Source of the DNA: Cantharellus purpuraceus
Taxonomy: Eukaryota; Basidiomycota; Agaricomycetes; Cantharellales; Hydnaceae
NCBI GenBank assembly: GCA_025174535.1
Contig: JALBUN010000015.1
Coordinates: 618,501-682,500, forward strand
Direction: 5' to 3'
DNA length: 64,000 bases
In this document: positions 48,418 to 59,704 of the stretch, piece after piece
Layout: every line of letters starts with the position of its first letter
Position numbering within the stretch: position 1 is the first letter of the stretch
Notes under the pieces: generated by a model
The model's database searches: none
What the model was told of the DNA's origin: nothing
What the model saw: the letters and a program-made list of their open reading frames with translations, nothing else
Program-made: the position numbers and the translations under genes

Positions 48418-50348
48418 TCACGGAATGGGACGTTGTCCGTAGAAATGATTCAGCATACTACGCGAATGGGTCATAGTCAGGTTGAACAAGGGGTGAGTCG
48501 CATTCTGAAATAAAACCCCTTGGTGACGATAGCCAATTCGATAAGGAAGAACAACATACGACTCGATTATCCGCCCCACCAAGCACTCGAGACATGCCTG
48601 GTGACTCATCCTCTGCCCAAGATTGGGCAGCAACAAAGACACGCCGCCTCCGTGCCTCCTGTTGCGCTGACGTCTCAGTATCGTCTAGAGAGTGTCCGTG
48701 GTCTACTTTGCAGTAATATAAAAGGAATAATATGTCCTACAGAAACAATGACTTACATGTTGGCGAGACCCAGTTCTGCTCAACATTATGATTGCGCACA
48801 AGAGAAAAATATACATGGTGCTGTGCCGCAGACAATCCGGCCAGGTTGTAAAGCGTGTGATAAGGATCGGGAGACCTGTAAATGAACATAAGATAGAGTA
48901 AAAGTTTTAATGCGGTCCTTACTTTGGGGGTTTATCGCACAAACCCCCAGATGGTGATTGAGCAGCGAGTAAGATATACGTTTGCAGCGCCGCTAGATCA
49001 CTATAAGCATGATTTCTCTTGACAGAGCAGCCGCGCTCACTTTTGTTGAAAATCTCGTCTATCAAAGACAGATTCAGTCAGAATCGTGAGAGGATCTATT
49101 CAACTCACCGTCAAGGTCATGCCAAGCCTCTTCCTCTGACGTAAGACCCTCAGGCTTCTGGGAGTCACCGTTAATCACTGGGCCGGCAACCCCAGCGCCG
49201 ACCTCCAAACCCTCGAGAAGTGCAAAGCAACTGCCTACCCACCACGAATAGCATCCATCTACGAGTTTATTTGTACGTCCACGAAACCCACCAAGATCCA
49301 TCGGGCCACCTAACGATGCGACTCAGAAATGCCTATTATGTCACAAAGACTGCGTACATTGCATCTTGGCCAACCATCGAAGCGCATTTTTCACATCAAT
49401 TTGCGGCCCACCCACTCCCTGCAAAAATGGTTGCAGGAGCAACCAACTCCCAAGCGCGCAGGCCGTATATCCTCCATGTGCCTCTCCGAGTGGTGGACGC
49501 GGCTCGGGAAAGACTCGCATATCTGCTGAATAGTACGGCTGACTTGCACTCGCAAAACCTCCTTCATATGTCTGACAGGACCGTACAAAATCAGGAACGC
49601 CCCGTATGAGCTCGGGAGTCATGAGGTCGAGAAGAGTTGCAACAGCTAATAGACAGTAAGTGCCACTAGGGAAAAGGATAAGTGTCCTGAAATAGTGAGG
49701 GAAGAAAGCCGAACCGAATGTCGACTTCGGCGTGTCTGGCAACACGGAAAGAACCATCAGGTTGTTTGAGAGACAAGAAGAAAGAATAGAGCTTTTTCCT
49801 ACATTGAGCGTATATGACAGGGGGACCGCGATAGACAGTTGGAATGCATACCGATCGATTTGATCCCACCCGCCTCTGGGACCTGGCCTTCCTACTATTG
49901 CCAACGCGCATACCGACGCGTAGGTGGGTAGAAGATGCGGTGCTTGGTGAGGTCCTCCACCAAATCCACCGTCAGAATGTTGCGAGGACAAAATGGTGTC
50001 AATAGCTCTGAAAAGGCGTGTTAGACACGTCGACATGACAGTGATACGCCCATGCCCCTACCTCTGCTTATTGTCTGGGTCCAAGCCTGCACCAAGCAGA
50101 CTGAACGACTGGAACAACCAGAAGATGAACCAAGGCTGGCTGGCGTCCTGGTACATGTAATGTCTTGGAAAACCTTGGAAGAGGTTGCGTGCTACATAGT
50201 CCAAATGGGCCTTGCGGTCGAGTGTGTATTTGGCTGCGGTTGACTCGGTGTCTGGTGGTGGCAAGGCGTTTGAGATTCTTGCTTCTGTTTCGCGCTGCTC
50301 GCGAGATGTAGGTGTGGGATTGCCATCGTCAGGCGTAGGTCTTAGCAT
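48418..50348 (-). CDS. RAM1: Protein farnesyltransferase beta subunit
   Basis: The catalytic, zinc-binding subunit of the cytosolic CaaX farnesyltransferase, which prenylates Ras and fungal a-factor-type pheromones. The ATG at 50348 begins a Pro/Thr-rich lead. LDYVARNLFQGFPRHYMYQD and ASQPWFIFWLFQSFSLLG are the conserved first helices. The alpha-alpha barrel repeats follow: SQHSDGGFGGGPHQAPHLLP, then LKQPDGSFRVARHAEVDIR. CQTYEGGFASASQP and GEAHGGYTACALG come next. FRGRTNKLVDGCYSWWVGSC carries the zinc-ligand Cys. SPDPYHTLYNLAGLSAAQHH carries the zinc-ligand His. The C-terminus is ATHPLFNLTMTHSRSMLNHF, ending at TGA 48418-48420. About eight introns are inferred and all catalytic motifs are intact. 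Confidence 0.95.
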
Positions 50349-50734
50349 GGCAGACGACGGTCGTGTTGCCACTCGGAACACTAACGGCTAGCCGGCATCT
50401 GCCGCGCGTAAAGTGCCAAAAATCATAAATGCCATCTCCATAGAGCTTTTTTTCTCTATGCCTCCAGTCATCTCAGGTACATGCAAAGCAGATGTTTCAA
50501 TTGGTCGACTGCCGATGAAAAGTATGGTATATCAAGGAAGATCGCTCAAATGGAATATACTGAAATTAGTGAAAGTAATACAAGATTGTACAATGGTATA
50601 TTGATCGAGACAGCTCCAACAATATCCATGTATATTCTTGGATGCAAGATATATATTTCGTCCCCGCATCCGTACTCTCTATCTTGCCCCATTTAACATT
50701 TGCATATAGCTGTCTCCGCCATTTACCTACCATT
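50349..50734. other. Spacer between RAM1 and the epsin gene
   Basis: About 390 AT-rich bases between two genes read from the minus strand: the RAM1 promoter and the epsin 3' flank. Nothing else is seen. Confidence 0.5.
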
Positions 50735-52671
50735 CTAAACAGAAAAGAAGGGCTGGTCGTTGTTAGTGGTGGCCTGTCGCCGTTGTTGTTGGAAAGGATT
50801 ATGTCCCGTTTGCTGAGCTTGAAGGCCAGCTTGGGTGTGCCCATACCTGAGGATGCCCTGGTTGCCAAACGTGTCAAGACCATCCTCCCTAATAACAACA
50901 TCACGAGTCAACAAATAACTCTTATGGAATGGAAGACGCACCGATTAGCCAAGAGATTGGCAAGATGTGAATGTCCGCCATCGTCGCGTTTCTTCGCTGG
51001 TACGGGCGATGAAGAGGAAGGAGTTGTAGAGGTGGCAATAGTTGGGGATGAAAAGGACGTCGGTGGAGTAACCGAGTTTGATGAAAAGCTAGGCTGAGAG
51101 AATGAAGGTAAAGGAGCAGGCGAGAAAGAGGACGGCGCAAATGGATTATTTGATCTAAATTGGCTTCAATAAGAACGAAATGTAGCAAGAGAGGGGGCAT
51201 ACCCAAATCCGGTGGGCTGTGGGGCTAGCTGTTGTTGTTGTGGCTGCTGCTGCTGCTGGAACTGCTGGAACTGCTGGAACTGTTGTTGACGCATCCATTC
51301 GTCATGTTGTGCTTGAGCCTGTGCCTGTGCTTGAGCCTGTGCCTGAGCCTGTGCTTGAGCCTGTGCTTGAGCCTGCGCCTGTTGCTGGAGCCATTGCTGT
51401 TGGTTCTGCATGTACTCAGCCTGTTGTAGAATGAACACCCCAATCGCATCGAAGAGCAGCTGACTACAAACCTGCATCGCCTCCTGTTGTTGCAATTGTG
51501 CATAAGGGTTAAACGACGTAAATTGTGGCTGCACCTGTGTGAACTGAGGTTGAAGCTGCGCAAATTGTGGCTGAAGACCGGAGGAGCCAGCGGTGGGGTC
51601 AATCAATGGGAATGGGTTTGTCGAAGCCGGTGCGCTATGAAAGGTCGGCATACGCGACATAGACAGAAACGACACTTACGCTTGTTGAGTATCATCGAAT
51701 AGACTGCGAGCATTGTCATCCTCCAATGCCTTCCTTCGCTTCGTCTCCTCCTCTTCGCTGAGCCGGATGGCCTTTTGGAGGTCGTTCTCCTCCATCGTTC
51801 TTGCTTGTTCCTCTTGCAGACTACGTTTACTAGCCTCGATAGCCCGATTCAGCTCATCATCTTCACCTCGTCTTTTTCCACCTGGAGGTACGCTGCGACT
51901 GCGCCTGGTGAGGTTTTCGTCATCCAGACCATCGGTATCACCAGGTATGCCACCAGTCATACGGTCCCGCATGTGAGCACGGGAACGGCGCTCCTCACGA
52001 AGCCGGGATTCATCTTGAAGTAAATTAGTGATATCCTTGGCTTTTTGACGAACATTAGCGCCCTGGTCTTTCCCATAGTCGTCGACATATTGGAACTCCT
52101 TCAGAGTCTTGACAACATAAACGTTGTCACGGAAGTAAATGACAACGTTCTCAGAGCCTGCGTGAAGACAATAATCGAGCACAGTGAGTGCCTGATAGCG
52201 GACAGACGAAACAATGAGCCCTCGGTATGGCTATGCTATTTCAAGGAAAGTATCACCTTAAATACATGCCGCCAGTTCTTGCCTTTGTCATTGAGTCTTT
52301 TATCGAGCATCTCCATGATCTCGACGAAGTCATTCCTGTAAACAGTGCCTAATGTCGACAGTCACGAAGCAAATACTGCGTCTCGTACGAACTGGTTGTA
52401 CGTCATTTGGGCTAGCTCGTTCATCTGTGTTCCACTTGGACCCCATGGATCGTTAGAGGTAGCATCTCGAACTTTGGCTTGCACATCTGAGTAACCCTAC
52501 AGCAAACAAGGAAACTTCGCTAAGTCCGGCTGATGAAAACATGGTAGAAATCAATCAAGCCTTTGTGTAGTTCTTGACGACTCGGAGAGTTCCTTGGTTA
52601 CCATTGTGAGATACGATTCACGCCACGGTTCGTGAGCCAAACTGACCTTTGCCCAAGTGCTGGAGAGACAT
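50735..52671 (-). CDS. ENT1: Epsin-type endocytic adaptor (ENTH domain, UIMs, NPF motifs)
   Basis: An adaptor of clathrin-mediated endocytosis that binds PtdIns(4,5)P2 and ubiquitinated cargo. The ATG at 52671 starts MSLQHLGKGTLRVVKNYTKG, followed by YSDVQAKVRDATSNDPWGPS and ELAQMTYN (the ENTH domain). ALTVLDYCLHAGSENVV, LKEFQYVDDYGKDQGANVRQ and KAKDITNLLQDESRLREER complete it. Two ubiquitin-interacting motifs follow, ELNRAIEASKRSLQEE and DLQKAIRLSEEEE. After an intron comes a Gln-rich part with repeated PQF units, an (Ala-Gln)n run and poly-Gln. Two Asn-Pro-Phe motifs (NNPFAPSS and HNPFQQQ) near the end would bind EH-domain proteins. The stop is at 50735-50737. Whether it corresponds to yeast Ent1 or Ent2 cannot be decided. 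Confidence 0.93.
51311..51382. repeat. Hexanucleotide microsatellite coding for (Gln-Ala)n in the epsin gene
   Basis: Units of GCCTGT, GCTTGA and GAGCCT alternate. Read on the minus strand they encode at least ten Gln-Ala dipeptides. Mixed third bases show the array is not newly expanded. Confidence 0.85.
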
Positions 52672-52995
52672 GACGGAAGATGAGAAGACTAGACCAAACT
52701 GCGCCTTACGTGAGCATCGTGACCAAAAACTTCTCACGGCTGGCTATGCAGGACACTGTACAAAGTACCACTACTATAGAGCCTCGCGAGGCGTGGCCTC
52801 TGTGATACACAGGAGTATAGGTTTTGGCAGAGTCTGCACAACAAGGATTAGTCACGGTTCTCAATGTACCTGTAATTGGTATATCACAACACATATTGAA
52901 GCTGGTGATGGCGTCTCGTAAGCTAGGACAACCTGACTTGAAATTCATAATGATATTTTAAAAGCGCAAACAAATTTCTAGACAACGCTGATACA
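52672..52995. other. Spacer between the epsin gene and NSE3
   Basis: About 320 bases with the epsin promoter and the NSE3 3' flank. A short + strand frame has no recognisable product. Confidence 0.5.
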
Positions 52996-54407
52996 TTAAG
53001 TATATGATACCAAGCCACCACCTGCGGCTCTGCCAATGGCGGTGAGTAGTTTATCTTTCCTCTTCTCCGTTCTCTCCCTCTCTTGCCTACTGCTCTCTCG
53101 TGTGCCATCTTCCTGTGCCCCCCTATCTCCCCTTTCCCTCTCAATGCTATCCATAAAATCCACCACAAAACTACCCACACCTTGCTCTCCGATTTCGGCG
53201 ATTGCGCGGGTCCCCCATTTCCACTCAAAACTTTCGTCACCCTCATCAGCTCCGCCTAATACACCACCACCACGTACCCGCTTCTGAGCGCCCTGTGTAG
53301 ATGCAGTTGATGCCTTCTGCTTGTCAAGGTAGTTCTGTTTTACTAATTGAGCCAAATACGCGTCGATAGTAAGTGGTTTCATCATCTGAGACGACACATT
53401 CGACGCAACCGCTGATCCCATGGGAAGTCGGAGCCGCTTAAGATATGTCCGGAGCTGCACTGAAGTACATTTGAGAAAACATCGCGATAGAGAAACTAAT
53501 AATGCAATGTTACTTACTATCGGTAAGCAAACGACCGTTGACAAGAATGAGAGCTAGTATGACGTGCAAAATACCAGCCATTCCTAGCTGATCAGCGCTA
53601 CTATGTCCCCATGTAAAAAGTGTTCCCTCGGGACGACTCTCTTCACTGTTGGGCTGCCACAGAGCAAGATCAGCCTTTTCCGCGTCTTCCATTTCAATGT
53701 CAAACACCGAAGCCGCCTCAATAATGGTACTGTCCAGGGTTGAACGTAAGATATATTGTTTTGATGATGTAGTCGCAGCTACAAAACAACAAGTCAGTCA
53801 ACACCAGTGATCAGCATGGCATGTACCTTTCCTCTTGATGCCCGTGACAGTAGCCTCTCCTTCCGGCACCTGGGCTCCTTCTCTAGCCGCATCTACCCTG
53901 TCTCTCTCAGCCCGGCTCATGATTTCATGAAGCTCCATCCCAAATGTCTTGGCCAAGATTTGCTGAGCACGTTCAAGCACAGGCTGGAAATCAGCTTTAG
54001 TCGCACGTCCACCAAAGACTGCGTTAATCACTGTCAATCAAACATGTGGAGACAAAATGAGTTCAATGAATAGTTACTCTTCTTGGCTATATCGTCACGC
54101 TTGAGTGCGGTTCGTCGATATTCAGTAAAAAGAGCCAAGCGAACCAAGTCGCTGGCTTTGCGATCCAATGTCTGATTCCACCACCAGTTTTCGTTAAAAG
54201 AGTGAAATAGCGTGAAGGACCCACATTCGCCTCGCTTTCAGAGTCAGGCTCCTCTATATCCTCATCCTCATCCTCATCATGTTCTTCATCCTCTTCTCCT
54301 TCAGCGACGCGTCCATGCCTCCTTTGAGTGGCTTGACCATGTACTCCACCTTGTGCGCGCGACTGAGACTGAGTCTCTGATACCTTTGAACGCGTGGCAC
54401 GCGGCAT
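52996..54407 (-). CDS. NSE3: SMC5/6 complex subunit NSE3 (MAGE homology domain)
   Basis: A MAGE-domain subunit of the SMC5/6 complex, acting with NSE1 and NSE4 in DNA repair and chromosome segregation. The ATG at 54407 begins MPRATRSKVSETQ and a very acidic stretch (GEEDEEHDEDEDEDIEEPDS). The MAGE domain starts ASDLVRLALFTEYRRTALKR with DDIAKKVIN, continues with FQPVLERAQQILAKTFGMEL after an intron, then QYILRSTLDSTIIEA. GTLFTWGHSSADQLGMAGIL and HVILALILVNGRLLTD form the central winged-helix part, followed by LRTYLKRLRLPMGS. LVKQNYLDKQKA and FEWKWGTRAIAEIGEQGVGS match the second winged helix. A charged C-terminal tail ends at 52996. About five introns are inferred. Confidence 0.92.
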
Positions 54408-54539
54408 TATGACTGCAACGGAGTACTGTCACGCGATTTGGTCACGCGATTCGGAGATCTTGGCGGCGACAAAGTCTGGCAGAGGCAAGGATTCCAAGGG
54501 GAAATGCTAGCCAAACGGGAGTGATTCTGGGATAAGCAA

Positions 54540-55383
54540 CCCCCCTGGGATTATTTCACTTTTCAAAATGATCAAGGCGTCACCATTGGATGCGGCAGCG
54601 CTCACACCCAAATCAGCTCTCCAGGACCTTTGTCCGCTTTTGGCGGGTCTTTCTTGAGCCCATTTCAACAAGCGTCCATTCTATCAGCCTTGTCATTGCC
54701 ATTCAAATTTATAACTACTCAACCAGTTATGTATTCCAGACCTCTCAACCTACTCACGAAGATGGACATGCTTCAACTACACAACTAGCACAAATCACAT
54801 CCTCAATGGTAATCGTCGTAGTCGCGCTCGATATCCCAGTATGTGTGACCACGGCCACCCAAGAATGTACCTTCCTATCGCGTTCCCTCAGCCTAAGCAA
54901 GGTGCCACATAGACCAACGGATCGTTCTTGGAAATAAGGCCGCGCTGCTAAATTTACCACACGGGGGACTAACGAGCATGCGGCCATTCTGCAGTTGAAA
55001 GCAATATTTTCCAACAATGCGAGCGCACTCCATTAAACTGATCTCTGGTCTAGAGCACCAGACAGACCTAACCAGTGCATTTGTTGGATGGGTCATGTCT
55101 AGACATGTGTCCTGAATATGAGCAACACGAAAGGGAGGATTGGGGAGATATAAACGACTGGGGAAAGGTTTGCAGGCTTGGACATGATCGACGAGTTGTC
55201 TGGCGTGGCGGGTAAGTTGTTCGGCGAGTGTGCTGCTGACGGATATACCCATATTGCGCTTAGATTCCAAGGACGAATCCGAAACGAATTGGTCACTCAC
55301 GAGCAGTCAAAATATCTTGAGGCTCAGCGGCCCGCAACGACGAATCGTTAGTGAGCGATCTGGGGCCACCTGGGGTACTCAAG
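54540..55383 (+). pseudogene. Decayed partial copy of SAC3 (includes intron relics)
   Basis: Read on the + strand, this stretch matches the coding strand of SAC3 (minus strand, about 7810-6926) almost end to end. Examples are AACTACTCAACCAGTTA (SAC3 AACTACTCAGCCAGTTA) and AGCCCATTTCAACAAGC (SAC3 AGCCCATTCCAACAAGC). The signature region reads CLDMCPEYEQHERE at about 55107-55148, and later IPRTNPKRIGHSRAVK at about 55265. Both SAC3 introns in this span are still recognisable at the same positions. The frame is broken by indels: one base out of frame just before CLDM, a stop after AVKIS, and several shifts in the 5' half. It therefore cannot encode SAC3. It arose by DNA duplication, because introns are kept. 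Confidence 0.9.
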
Positions 55384-55931
55384 GTGTGTGACGAAATTTC
55401 CCTTTATGATTAGCATGTACAAGTACGGACCCGAGGCAACTTATACCACCTTTCACTTGATACCTCTAACGGTACGCCGTGGTACCTAAGTCTGACTGAC
55501 AGTTTGTTAAAGCTGCGAGATCTAGCGGAGAAGAAAGAGCATTGTAATGACCAGAAGGATCCTGCGTGATATCTACAGTTAAAGTCAATAATGTTGTAAC
55601 CCAGCACCCAAAGGATCCAAAGCACACTGAGCATGCCCAACAACTTCGTGGACATGGCATATCAAATGTGAGCATCATGGTGAATATGCATAATGACCAC
55701 CAAACAAGCCTGAATAAAAAAATAGTGAGAGTGTCAGAATCGACGTTTGCATCAACCAGCAGCTCGGAGAGGCACTGAAAGAAACTGGCTATGAACTTGA
55801 AATATGCTCAGCACCGTCAGTGTCGTGCGTTCTTGTCGCGTGAGTGTTACCATGTGGCAGAACTAGAAGACAAACATGCATTCCAGAGATTCTAAATACA
55901 TACACTATGCCCAAGGTCTACTGTACTGCCA
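55384..55931. other. Spacer between the SAC3 fossil and EFM5
   Basis: No gene is recognised, and no clear SAC3 similarity continues beyond about 55395. The region 54408-54539 on the other side of the fossil is the NSE3 promoter. Confidence 0.45.
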
Positions 55932-57052
55932 TTAAATGGGTTCTCCAAATACCTCATCATCCTCGCCGTCTGATCCACCACCCGTCCAGCACCCGTAAGG
56001 TGTCGCCAACCGACCAACACCATCATGCTCAATGACAATACGTCTGTGCCGCAATTTTGGGAGCGGGGGTGGGTAGATGCTATCAATCTGCGGAGAGAGT
56101 GTCAAGCCTGTCAAGAGGACGAGTCGGCCACCAGGACGGAGAATGTGAGCCATCGTCGATGCAATTTTTTTCTGCGACATCTGTGCTCCAAAGTTTGTTC
56201 TCTCCTGGCCTTCGATAGGTATCGAAAAATACCTCTGAATGGAATGGAGGATCTACCACCACCACATCCTGAGAACCACGAAGAGCCTCTGTCCGGGAAG
56301 ATAACGGTTCGTCCAAGTCGTAATGAACAAAGCTGGCACCAGCGATGATGGAAAAACGCTTATCATACTCGAGCAACAGAATATTTTGAGTAGGGAGCGC
56401 GATTCCCTGTAAATCCAATGCTCTGATATGGACTGGTACCCCATCATCATGACAAGGTTCCGCACCTTGAAGGCTACGTATCCCGTGGGACAGCACACGA
56501 ATGCGACCTGAGCATTTACATCACAGACCCGCTTGATTGCTAGGGCAAGCCTTCGTGCCGTGTCTAAAAAAAGGTTGAGGACTATGGCCAATACTAAACT
56601 AAATGTCGACACCTTGCGTGTACCAGAATTGACTGAGCTGCCAATTCTCTCTAGTAAGCGAGAAGAAAATAGCAGACGGTGGTTAGACGATGGGGATGAT
56701 CAAGTGCGGCAGCAGTGGTGAAAATGGGATCATGGTGTCAGGGAACTAACTTGAACGCCCTTTTGTACTCATCAACCTGGAGAGGCTTGGGCTGTGGTGG
56801 GGATCCCCGCATATCGAAATGATCAGCCAGGCGGTCGGCATGAGAATGTGGCTGCCATGAATGTGGAATTTCAGTGCCGGCAAGGACATTGGGGACCTGT
56901 TGGGTAGTGAGCGAAGCCATCGCTTGGAGTTCTGCAGCCTGTTCGTCCAAGAAAGAGGTGAGAGCAGTGAGTGTTGAAGCTGGCAAGGTGAAAAGATCCC
57001 CATCCGACCCATCACCCTCCTCTGAGTCTGCAGCGTCAGACATAGGATCCAT
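55932..57052 (-). CDS. EFM5: EEF1A lysine methyltransferase EFM5 (N6-adenine-MTase-like fold)
   Basis: A cytosolic S-adenosylmethionine-dependent methyltransferase of the EFM5/EEF1AKMT1 family that modifies a lysine of translation elongation factor 1A. The ATG at 57052 is chosen because the codon at 57109 is GTG. The N-terminal helix ALTSFLDEQAAELQAM is typical. After introns come LAIKRVCDVNAQVAFVCCPT and LLEYDKRFSIIAGASFVHYD (the SAM-binding Rossmann strands), then LDEPL. QDVVVVDPPF carries the DPPF catalytic motif, followed by KKIASTMAHILRPGGRLVLL. The last exon ends with a short acidic tail at TAA 55932-55934. The C-terminus differs from the usual FxPxH-type ending and may be shortened or mis-spliced in this reading. 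It is divergent from SHP1. Confidence 0.85.
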
Positions 57053-57118
57053 CGCGTGCTGAGCGCTAAAATACGTCAGACGTACATACGCGTCCTGGCA
57101 AAGCTCCACAACATCCTC
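57053..57118. promoter_or_regulatory. Compact bidirectional promoter between EFM5 and SHP1
   Basis: The two divergent start codons are 66 bases apart, leaving no room for separate promoters unless one uses the neighbour's first exon. The role is inferred from geometry. Confidence 0.55.
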
Positions 57119-58819
57119 ATGTCAAACTCGAATGAAGACAGCCAACCTCAACGTGGCGGATACTCTTTGGGTGGATCAGGTCCTGCAGAGCCTCTGCCTA
57201 CAGAATGGGCCCGCTCAGCGGGGAGGGGCGATGCTGCCGCACCTGCTCGTGGTGGGGGTGGCAATGGCTTTTCAAATAGAATAGGAAGGATCGGTGGAAG
57301 TGGGACCAGCTCGAGGTGAGACTCTTGCGGACGAGGAATTGGGGCATAATGATGAACATGACCACCTGCTGTAGCAGTGCTCCTCGTTCAGAAGGTCGTT
57401 TTGCAACACTCCGTGACATCGCTGGATCATCTGCTCCACCTGTGGGCCCAGCTCCTGCTGGTATGGGAGGCTTCGGTATGGGCGGACTTGGAACCGACGA
57501 TGATGACGAGGAGGCTCCAGAGGGTGACGAGAACGATGGAGGCGAGAACTGGTACGCAGGAGGAGAACGAAGGTGGGTCGCTTGCTGCCAGTCGTAAGGG
57601 CCCATGTTCTCAATTGGGGGTAGTGGCATATCCGTCGAAAATCCAGAACGTCGTTCAGGAAACAATGTCGTACGCGACATTCTCCGTAAAGCAGCCGAGT
57701 ACAGCATATTTTCATTTTCTGTCTCTTATACAACTTATTTTGTACTGCAGAGCAGGAGCAGCCCCCCAGCCCCCCGCGGCCCCATCTGGCCCATTCTCGG
57801 GCGCGGCTTATACTCTTGGTTCCGACGAAGTGGACTCATCATACATACCCGACCCTAACGAGCCACAAGGTAATGCTTTCATCGCTCCGACTGGAAATTT
57901 TGGTAGTCCCACCAATCACGTCCATGCTCCTGTACCAGGCGACACTCCTGCTGAAGACCAAGAGGTCGCGACGCGGCACATTACTTTCTGGCGAAACGGT
58001 TTTAGTGTCGAAGAAGGCCCGTTATTGAGATACGATGAGCCCGCCAACTCGCAACTCTTGGATGAAATCAATACGGGGTATGAATGCCCTTCTCGTCCCA
58101 GGGATGTGGTTTTCTGACGGACGTTGCGCCTCACCAGGCACGCGCCGCCTCAAATCTTGAACGTTCGTGTTGGACAGCCTGTTGAACTCCGCGTGACGCG
58201 CCGCCTCAATGAGGATTATGTGCCTCCACCGAAGCGTCCCATTGGCACATTCGAGGGACAGGGACACCGACTTGGCGCAATCGTGCCCGATGTCATCGGT
58301 ACTTCTGCATCATCGTCCCTCTCTGAGGCTCTCAATGCCCCTGGTATGTGTGCTACGGAGTCGATCGGGTACCAGTTGCCTCATGGGAATGACATAGCTG
58401 TTCCTGGTGCTTTTCCGACGGGATCGAGCACAGGAAGCGCGGAGAGAAGCAACATTCAGACTCAGTTTGAGGTCGATCAATCGCTGCCGACAACGAGCGT
58501 GCAAGTTCGCTTGGCTGATGGAACAAGGTGCCATCAATTGTAACTGCGTTGGAAGCTCACACTCACTGCGGCGTAGGTTGGTAGCGAGGATGAATCTGCA
58601 CCATACGGTTGGCGACATTAGAAGTTTCATCAACGCGTGAGTTCCTGGACAAATTCATGCTTTCATGGGGATTCATGGAATTACAGATCGCGGCCTGGAT
58701 CTTCAATTACACCATACACGATACAAACCACCTTTCCCAATCGCATTTTGGAAGACCCGACGCAGACGATCGAGCAGGCTGGGCTGAAAAACAGTGTGGT
58801 GGTGCAGAGGCTGGTGTGA
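57119..58819 (+). CDS. SHP1: UBX/SEP-domain Cdc48 cofactor, Shp1/p47 type
   Basis: A cofactor that links the AAA ATPase Cdc48/p97 to ubiquitin-dependent and membrane-fusion tasks. The ATG at 57119 begins a Gly/Ala-rich lead ([20 protein letters not shown]). After an intron there is [11 protein letters not shown] and an acidic stretch, then [13 protein letters not shown] further exon reads [20 protein letters not shown]. The SEP domain follows: [40 protein letters not shown] and the phrase [14 protein letters not shown] [18 protein letters not shown]. The UBX domain starts [12 protein letters not shown], then [14 protein letters not shown]. It ends [20 protein letters not shown] with the stop at 58817-58819. 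No N-terminal UBA domain is recognised, which many Shp1 proteins have, so the 5' end could be incomplete. Seven exons or more. Confidence 0.88.
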
Positions 58820-59022
58820 AAGCTGTGGGGACCCATCACACGTCTCCTACAATAGCGAACCGAGAGTTACACGTTTACTTCGGAAGTGCGATGTGGTAAT
58901 TACAGCCCAAGGAATGTCAATGAGACTAAAAACGTGTCTATAAGCATATACACGACCCTGGATCCCCACCCATTCTTTCACGCCGCTCCCGGCTCCGGAA
59001 CCATACGTAATAGGATGAGAAC
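58820..59022. other. Spacer after SHP1 with the first 44-bp direct repeat
   Basis: This is the SHP1 3' flank. It contains one copy of the direct repeat listed separately (58955-58998). Confidence 0.5.
58955..58998. repeat. 44-bp direct repeat, copy 1
   Basis: A 44-bp sequence starting ACCCTGGATCCCCACCC and ending GCTCCCGGCTCCGG matches 59841-59884 at 42 of 44 positions in the same orientation. The two copies bracket the hypothetical ORF at 59023-59704. Confidence 0.9.
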
Positions 59023-59704
59023 TCAGCGCTGTAAATTCTTCCTCACAATGTTTACTAACCCCGGGTCTTCTTCGACCATGCCCGTAATATGAGTCACCAT
59101 CATGTAGAGCGCATTGTAGCCCTCATCAGAGACCAAGATTTATGGGTAAGCGAAGTCACATTGTTTACCATGGCGCAGCCTGGGGAAGACATCGGCTTCG
59201 GTTCGGCGTCTGGTCTCTTCATTCAATTTAGGGTTGTCCATGTGATAAATACAGAATCGTGGACCCATCGCCGAGATTGCATACATTCGGGGGACCTTGA
59301 GTTGCCGTACAAAACCAAAGAAGCGCCTGCGGATCTGGAAGTCCGTGGAATTACGCTTTGCAATGTCAGTCCGGTCGTCGTGTGCCTTCACATCCACAAA
59401 GCAGACTGGGGTGATGTGATATTTCACAAGGAAGTAGATCGTTGGATATTTGTAACTCTGAGGCATGGCAAGGAGTGACTTCAAATCCTTTATCAGGGTC
59501 GAAAAGTGTGTTGAGGGTAAGATTTTGATTCCACCAACGTGCTCTTCCTGACATCAAGAAATTTTGAACGCAGGGACACCAGGGCATGGTTGATTTGAAG
59601 AAAAAGCTGGTGTAGATAGGGGCACGGTAATGGCCTGACCTGACTTGGATAAGTTGAAGAGTGTAAGGCCTTAAGGATTCAGAACAGTTCAGTCTAAGAA
59701 CCAA
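59023..59704 (-). CDS. Hypothetical accessory-type protein or gene relic
   Basis: Two or three minus-strand exons can be chained. The first part contains TLNTLFDPDKGFEV. The next reads VDVKAHDDRTDIAKR, IRRRFFGFVRQLKVPRMYAI and MGPRFCIYHMDN. After a probable intron the last exon reads GYNALYMMVTHITGMVEEDP and ends at TGA 59023-59025. The phrase order (V-x-V-K, then a basic helix, then PRxYxISxMGxRFCIY) recalls a family of uncharacterised, often multicopy Agaricomycete ORFs, some near transposons. No function can be assigned. The start codon is not certain and the 5' exons may be missing, so this may be a truncated copy. Direct repeats flank it on both sides. Confidence 0.5.

Noticed and set aside
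49220..49609. Plus-strand ORF within RAM1
   Set aside because: It overlaps RAM1 exons on the opposite strand and has no domain of its own.
51219..51434. Plus-strand Leu/Val-rich ORFs opposite the epsin Gln/Ala repeat
   Set aside because: They are shadow translations of the microsatellite.
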